From Dyadobacter fermentans DSM 18053 (GTDB lineage: Bacteria > Bacteroidota > Bacteroidia > Cytophagales > Spirosomataceae), in the NCBI RefSeq assembly GCF_000023125.1, contig NC_013037.1, positions 4,255,501 to 4,319,500 on the forward strand: 64,000 nucleotides of DNA, read 5' to 3'. Under the pieces are notes generated by a model. That model was not told the origin of the DNA. It did no database searches and saw only the letters and a list, made by a program, of their open reading frames with translations. A program made the position numbers and the translations under genes. Positions 59,778 through 64,000 of this stretch are shown one piece after another; position 1 is the stretch's first letter; every line of letters starts with the position of its first letter.

Positions 59778-61049
59778 TTACAGCTTAGTTTCAGAAGGCT
59801 GCGTCACATCGCTCAAATTATCCGTTACCACATTCTCTGTTTCCTGGATATTGTTGAATGCGTATTCCATTTTGGCGCGGTCGAATTCTTTTTCGTTGTT
59901 GGCGAGCCAGATGGTGGCGACGCCGTTGCCGATGAAGTTGGTGATCGCCCGGGCCTCGGACATGAAACGGTCTACGCCCAGAAGTAGTGCCAGGCCCTCG
60001 ACCGGGATCACCTTAATGGCCGTTAAGGTAGAAGCCAAAACCACAAAACCGCTGCCCGTTACGCCGGCGGCGCCTTTGGAAGTGACCATCAGAATGCCGA
60101 TCAACGAGAATATCTGTCCGATATTTAAATGCACATTGAAAACCTGCGCGAGGAAAATTGTCGCCATCGAAAGGTAAATGGTCGTGCCGTCGAGGTTAAA
60201 CGAATAGCCGGCTGGCACCACGAGCCCCACCACCGGTTTGGAGCAGCCCATTCGTTCGAGCTTGGCCATCAGTGATGGCAGCCCGGCTTCGGAAGACGAT
60301 GTCCCGAGCACAATGAGCAACTCTTCGCGGATGTATTTCAGGAAACGCCAGAGGCTGATCTTGTAAGTCCTCATAATCAATCCCAAAACCCCGAAAATGA
60401 ACACTGCCATAGTCGCGTACACGGTTCCCATGAGCTTGGCGAGCGGCAGAAGGGTGTCGATCCCGTATTTGCCTATGGTAAAAGCCATCCCGCCGAATGC
60501 GCCGATGGGAGCAAACAACATCACCAGGTGCAGCGCCCGGAAAACGTATTTGGAAACGAAGTTCAGCCCGTCGACCACCTTTTGCCTGGCCTCGATCCTG
60601 CTCAAAACCGATCCGAAAATCAGCGCTAAGAGCAAAACCTGCAAAGTCACATTATCGAAGAAAAATTGCAGCCAGCTGAAATCCTGCGCCTTGCCTGCAT
60701 ACTTGGAAATATCGCCTTTTTCCAGCGAACTGGTCACGACGCCCTCGCCTGGCCGGATCACATTCGCGACGATGATCCCCACAACGAGCGCCAGCGTGGT
60801 AACAACCTCGAAGTACAGCAATGCCTTCGCCCCTACCTTGCCTACTTTCTTCAAATCGCCCATTCCGACGATCCCCAATGTGATTGTAAGGAAAATAATG
60901 GGGTTGATGAACAGTTTGACCACCGAAATAAAGCCCTCACCCAACAGTTTCATTTCAACCGCCTCGTCGGGAAAATAATGGCCGAGCAGCGCTCCGGCGG
61001 TGATGGCGGTCAGGACCCAGAAGGTCAGGTTGGTAAATAGCTTTTTCAA
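59778..61049 (-). CDS. Dicarboxylate/amino acid:cation symporter
   Basis: The protein belongs to the DAACS (GltP/DctA) family: about eight helices and two re-entrant loops, with 'FINPIIFLTITLGIVGMG', the serine-rich 'LGTSSSEAGLPSLM', 'GYSFNLDGTTIYLSMATIFLAQ' (NMDGT-like block, here NLDGT) and 'GVDRFMSEARAITNFIGNGVAT'. It imports glutamate/aspartate or C4-dicarboxylates with H+ or Na+. The likely start is TTG at 61049 (MKKLFTNLTFW); the frame extends 20 codons further. No regulator is adjacent. Confidence 0.93.
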   Translation of the reverse strand: MKKLFTNLTFWVLTAITAGALLGHYFPDEAVEMKLLGEGFISVVKLFINPIIFLTITLGIVGMGDLKKVGKVGAKALLYFEVVTTLALVVGIIVANVIRPGEGVVTSSLEKGDISKYAGKAQDFSWLQFFFDNVTLQVLLLALIFGSVLSRIEARQKVVDGLNFVSKYVFRALHLVMLFAPIGAFGGMAFTIGKYGIDTLLPLAKLMGTVYATMAVFIFGVLGLIMRTYKISLWRFLKYIREELLIVLGTSSSEAGLPSLMAKLERMGCSKPVVGLVVPAGYSFNLDGTTIYLSMATIFLAQVFNVHLNIGQIFSLIGILMVTSKGAAGVTGSGFVVLASTLTAIKVIPVEGLALLLGVDRFMSEARAITNFIGNGVATIWLANNEKEFDRAKMEYAFNNIQETENVVTDNLSDVTQPSETKL

Positions 61050-61186
61050 CGGAAACGGGGTATAGGAATGAAACTGTTCGTGTCGGCGTGCCCGCTGTCG
61101 ACCGGGCAACCTATCAATTTACAATAATAACAAGTCTGGCAGACGATTCCGGGAAGGCCGAATGAAATATTTCCATACTATTTATA

Positions 61187-61214
61187 CTTGGTCTAAATTA
61201 ATAACATATATTTG
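61187..61214 (+). promoter_or_regulatory. Promoter of the heme/iron uptake operon
   Basis: CTTG at 61187-61190 and TATATTTG at 61207-61214 resemble the Bacteroidota -33 and -7 boxes, separated by 16 bases. The first operon gene starts 57 bases later. No Fur box was recognised with confidence. Confidence 0.5.
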
Positions 61215-61270
61215 CCTGCAACAAATGGCGGAACCCGGAAAAGCATTTACATCATGATCATTAAGACGCT

Positions 61271-61618
61271 ATGCAGGAAGATTCGCATTCATACAATTCA
61301 TTACGGATTTTAAGCCAGACGTCCAGGGGCTACATCGGGCAGTGTAATTGCTGCACGCATTTCAACTTCGCGTACGGCAATGTGCTGTTCATTTTTACAG
61401 AAGACGGTTTGAGGGGTTTTCAATCCATTTTGTATGACGACTGCCACCTGCACAGCGTAGGCGAACCGCTTCCGCATGGCAAAACGCATTTGTTACCATC
61501 GCCCATCCCGAACTTCATGCTCTCCTTCGACGAAATCGAGCTCGAAGAGATTAAAACCATGTTCCAGGAGGCGCTGCTGGTGTTAGAAGTAGACAAAATT
61601 TTTTCCTATAAAAAGTAA
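61271..61618 (+). CDS. Conserved small protein at the head of the heme uptake operon
   Basis: The 115-residue protein has no signal peptide or membrane segment. It carries cysteines near the N-terminus (GQCNCCTHFNFAYGN) and a conserved-looking centre (GFQSILYDDCHLHSVGE). No function can be assigned. It starts the transcription unit nine bases before hmuT, so it may serve heme or iron handling, for instance as a metal- or heme-binding protein; that is inference from position. Confidence 0.7.
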   Translation: MQEDSHSYNSLRILSQTSRGYIGQCNCCTHFNFAYGNVLFIFTEDGLRGFQSILYDDCHLHSVGEPLPHGKTHLLPSPIPNFMLSFDEIELEEIKTMFQEALLVLEVDKIFSYKK

Positions 61619-61627
61619 AATCCTGAA

Positions 61628-62458
61628 ATGCAGTCGGTTTCGAGGTTATTGATTGGCTTGATAATCCTGCTCTTCGCGGCGGGACACGGTAATGCGCGGG
61701 CGCTCCGCATCGTATCGGCAAATGGAACGCTAAGCGAAATCCTGGTGGGACTTGGCCTGGAAAAACAGATCGTGGGCGTGGATGTGACCAGTACTTACCC
61801 CGCTTCCCTCGAAAAGCTCCCGAAAATCGGGCATAACCGCACCATTGCGGCCGAAGGCATCCTGGCGCTGAACCCGGATGTGATTATTTATACCAATCAG
61901 AGCATGCTATCCCCTGCCGTGGTGAAGCAGCTCAGCGGCAGCGGCAAAAAACTGGTCGAGTTCAAGCATGATTATTCCAAAGAGGGCGCCATCAGGCTCA
62001 TTCGCGAGGTAGGCACTTATTTCAATGCCAATGCGCAAGCCGAAAAGATGGTAAAAGCATTGCAGGCCGATCTGGCGAAAATTCCTGCTCCGGCAAATCC
62101 TAAAAAATTGCTCTTCATCTACGCCCGGGGCACGGGCACATTAATGGTTTCGGGCACAGGCACTTCGCTCGACAAAATGTTTGCATTGGCAGGACATAAG
62201 AATGCTGTGGGCGGCTTCACAGATTTTAAACCGCTCACTGCCGAATCGCTCATCGCCGCCAATCCCGACGTACTCGTGCTGTTTTCCAGCGGACTGGAAA
62301 GCCTCGAAGGCATGGACGGCCTGCTGAAAGTGCCTGGCGTAGCCAACACCAGTGCGGGCAAAAACCGCCGGATCGTGACCATGGACGGCCAGTTCCTCAC
62401 CGGCTTCGGGCCGCGGCTCGGCAAGGCAGCCGCCGAACTTTCCCAAAAAGTAAAATAG
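61628..62458 (+). CDS. hmuT: Hemin/iron ABC transporter substrate-binding protein
   Basis: The 276-residue exported protein (signal peptide 1-24) is a class III periplasmic binding protein of the HmuT/BtuF type: 'RIVSANGTLSEILVGLGLEKQ', 'GVDVTSTYPASLEKLPKIGH', 'LALNPDVIIYTNQ', then a linking helix and a second lobe (LLFIYARGTGTLMVSGTGTS). It would hand heme to the permease encoded next. It is six bases upstream of hmuU. Confidence 0.92.
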   Translation: MQSVSRLLIGLIILLFAAGHGNARALRIVSANGTLSEILVGLGLEKQIVGVDVTSTYPASLEKLPKIGHNRTIAAEGILALNPDVIIYTNQSMLSPAVVKQLSGSGKKLVEFKHDYSKEGAIRLIREVGTYFNANAQAEKMVKALQADLAKIPAPANPKKLLFIYARGTGTLMVSGTGTSLDKMFALAGHKNAVGGFTDFKPLTAESLIAANPDVLVLFSSGLESLEGMDGLLKVPGVANTSAGKNRRIVTMDGQFLTGFGPRLGKAAAELSQKVK

Positions 62459-62464
62459 AGAGCG

Positions 62465-63571
62465 ATGCTGACAGAAACGGTAAACGAGCGGGAAGCAACG
62501 AAAGCGGAGACCTTTCAAAAGCACATTTTGCCCTCATCAATGGCGAAAATGGTGTGGATTCTCGGCGCTATCCTGCTGGCATGCGTGATCCTGGCAGCCT
62601 GCACCGGCGCATTGTCCATCTCCCTGCGCGAGCTCTGGCAGATCATCGCGATGGAGCTCGGCTGGATTTCCGAAACACAGGTCGAGGAGCAGAAGTCCGT
62701 CGTTTTCTGGGTCATCCGCCTGCCGCGGGTATGCCTGGCGGTGCTCATAGGCGCTGCGTTGGGCATTGCGGGCGCATCACTGCAAGGGCTTTTCCGCAAC
62801 CCTATTGCCGACGCCACGCTCATCGGGGTTACTTCCGGCGCGTCGCTTTTCGCTGTTTTTGTAATTATGCTCAACGTTAAATATTTCGGAATGCTGAACG
62901 AGCTCGCGGGCGCGTACGGCATTTCGTTCGTTTCGTTTCTCGGCGCGGCATGCACGACATTGCTGGTGTACCAGCTCTCCAAAATCACCAGCGACGGCGG
63001 CGTGGCCACATTGCTGCTCTGCGGCATCGCGATCAATGCATTTGTAGGCGCGGTGACGGGCCTCATGACGTACCTGGCCGACGATGCCCAGCTTCGCAAC
63101 ATCACATTCTGGAACCTGGGCAGCCTGGGCGGCGCCAGCTGGACCGCCGTGATGGCCGTAGCGCCGTTTGTCGGAATTTCCGTCATTTTTATGCCCTATC
63201 TTTCCAAAGCATTGAACCTGCTCGTACTCGGCGAAAGTCAGGCAGCCAGCCTGGGCGTGAACATGAAATTGCTGAAACGGCAGGTGATTATCCTCGCAAC
63301 GCTGGGCGTAGGCGCGTCCGTAGCCGTGGCGGGGAGCATTGGTTTTGTAGGACTGATCGTACCGCACATTATACGCACATTGTTCGGGCCTAACCACCGG
63401 ACGCTGATTATCGGGTCGGCAATTGCGGGCGCCATTGTGCTCACATTGGCCGACACCCTCTCCCGCACCATCGTAGCGCCATCCGAACTGCCGATAGGCA
63501 TTCTGACGGGCATGCTCGGCACGCCGTTTTTCATTTATATTTTGTGGGAACAAAAACGGAAGCGGCTATGA
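62465..63571 (+). CDS. hmuU: FecCD-family heme/iron ABC transporter permease
   Basis: The 368-residue membrane protein (about ten helices) has FecCD family marks: 'FWVIRLPRVCLAVLIGAALGIAGASLQGLFRNPIADATLIGV', 'FWNLGSLGGASW' and 'GFVGLIVPHIIRTLFGPNHR'. It forms the translocation channel. It has a long Lys/Glu-rich N-terminal extension before the first helix (about 30 residues). The stop overlaps the hmuV start (ATGA). Confidence 0.95.
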   Translation: MLTETVNEREATKAETFQKHILPSSMAKMVWILGAILLACVILAACTGALSISLRELWQIIAMELGWISETQVEEQKSVVFWVIRLPRVCLAVLIGAALGIAGASLQGLFRNPIADATLIGVTSGASLFAVFVIMLNVKYFGMLNELAGAYGISFVSFLGAACTTLLVYQLSKITSDGGVATLLLCGIAINAFVGAVTGLMTYLADDAQLRNITFWNLGSLGGASWTAVMAVAPFVGISVIFMPYLSKALNLLVLGESQAASLGVNMKLLKRQVIILATLGVGASVAVAGSIGFVGLIVPHIIRTLFGPNHRTLIIGSAIAGAIVLTLADTLSRTIVAPSELPIGILTGMLGTPFFIYILWEQKRKRL

Positions 63572-64000
63572 TGGAGGTAAGGAATGCCGGATTTGAAGTA
63601 AAAGGCCGCAAACTGCTGGAAAATGTCAGTTTTTCGGTCAAACCTGGGGAATTCTGGGCGATTATCGGGGCTAATGGCGCCGGAAAATCGACATTAATCA
63701 AGCTGCTTTCCGCAGAGCAGCCAGCCACGTCCGGCTCGGTGCATTTCCACGACCGCGACCTTCGAAAGTATAAACTGAAAGAGCTGGCTACCAAACGGGC
63801 GGTGCTATCCCAGCAAAACAACATTGCATTATCCTTCACGGCGCAGGAAATTGTGCTGATGGGCCGCTATCCGTTTTACGACGCCGATCTATCGCAGCGC
63901 GACCTGGCGATCGTAGATATGTGCCTTAAAAAAGTCGGCATCGGCCATTTGAAAAGTCGTTTGTACCCGACCTTATCCGGCGGCGAACAGCAGCGCGTGC
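63568..64000 (+). CDS. hmuV: Heme ABC transporter ATP-binding protein (5' part)
   Basis: The first 144 codons are in the window. Translation gives 'MMEVRNAGFEVKGRKLLENV', Walker A GANGAGKST, a Q-loop (LSQQNN), and the ABC signature LSGGEQQRV at the window's end. It powers the transporter encoded by the two genes upstream and overlaps hmuU by four bases. The Walker B motif and the end of the gene lie beyond the window. Confidence 0.95.
   Translation, partial: MMEVRNAGFEVKGRKLLENVSFSVKPGEFWAIIGANGAGKSTLIKLLSAEQPATSGSVHFHDRDLRKYKLKELATKRAVLSQQNNIALSFTAQEIVLMGRYPFYDADLSQRDLAIVDMCLKKVGIGHLKSRLYPTLSGGEQQRV

Noticed and set aside
62777..63553. 258-codon frame on the minus strand opposite hmuU
   Set aside because: Fully inside a clear FecCD permease gene, with low-complexity composition and no homologous motif.

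Overview
The window looks like chromosomal DNA of a Bacteroidota member, most likely Cytophagales/Spirosomataceae and close to Dyadobacter. This is an inference from gene content. Supporting signs are an alternative complex III (Act) operon with a heme-rich ActA, DUF3078 and DUF2520 proteins, a mid-50s-like GC feel, several start-proximal TAnnTTTG boxes (the Bacteroidota -7 element), and few Shine-Dalgarno sequences. Nearly every gene is an ordinary vertically inherited one. The accessory material consists of three small toxin-antitoxin-like remnants and several structured intergenic repeats.

Layout. 1-1616: start of the act operon (actB partial, actA). 1893-3847: tRNA-Cys and rpsA, each with a terminator. 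4.0-7.6 kb: HNH nuclease, smpB, NTF2-like protein, accD, FMN reductase. 7.7-16.4 kb (minus): second half of the division/cell wall (dcw) cluster, murD-ftsW-murG-murC-ftsQ-ftsA-ftsZ. 16.5-18.6 kb: mscL, a DUF3078 protein and an ECF sigma factor. 18.7-21.5 kb: ribosomal cluster rplM-rpsI-rpsB-tsf. 21.6-29 kb: a secreted beta-rich protein, DUF1080 hydrolase, a broken vapBC locus, DUF2520/KdsC/acyltransferase genes, a NodB deacetylase, sbcD without sbcC, and a DksA-like regulator. 29.2-37.2 kb: pdhB and then the transglutaminase / ATP-grasp-alpha-E / transglutaminase-DUF2126 trio, a predicted peptide-forming system that is still poorly understood. 37.4-42.2 kb: proC, a DUF1338 dioxygenase-like gene, a decaying DUF4160/DUF2442 pair, a two-domain esterase and a coiled-coil protein. 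42.3-48.6 kb (minus): first half of the dcw cluster, rsmH-ftsL-ftsI-murE-mraY. 48.7-53.5 kb: TlpA-like thioredoxin, MarR regulator with a FadB-type enzyme, and an Rrf2 regulator. 53.5-57.2 kb: three-gene glycan module. 57.5-61.1 kb: lipoprotein, M3 peptidase, DUF433 protein, cation symporter. 61.3-64.0 kb: heme/iron ABC uptake operon running off the end.

Main points of interest. (1) The dcw cluster is in canonical order and orientation but cut into two separately terminated operons about 26 kb apart, with no mraZ at its head. (2) The ATP-grasp/alpha-E/transglutaminase trio lacks an adjacent Anbu protease. (3) Two intergenic spacers carry a degenerate TGAC unit repeated every 10-11 bp, i.e. 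phased to the DNA helix. (4) Structured repeats occur at 28.3 kb (hairpins with covarying stems) and 38.3 kb (three-way junction). (5) vapC is disabled by an internal deletion and the DUF4160 gene by a single-base frameshift.
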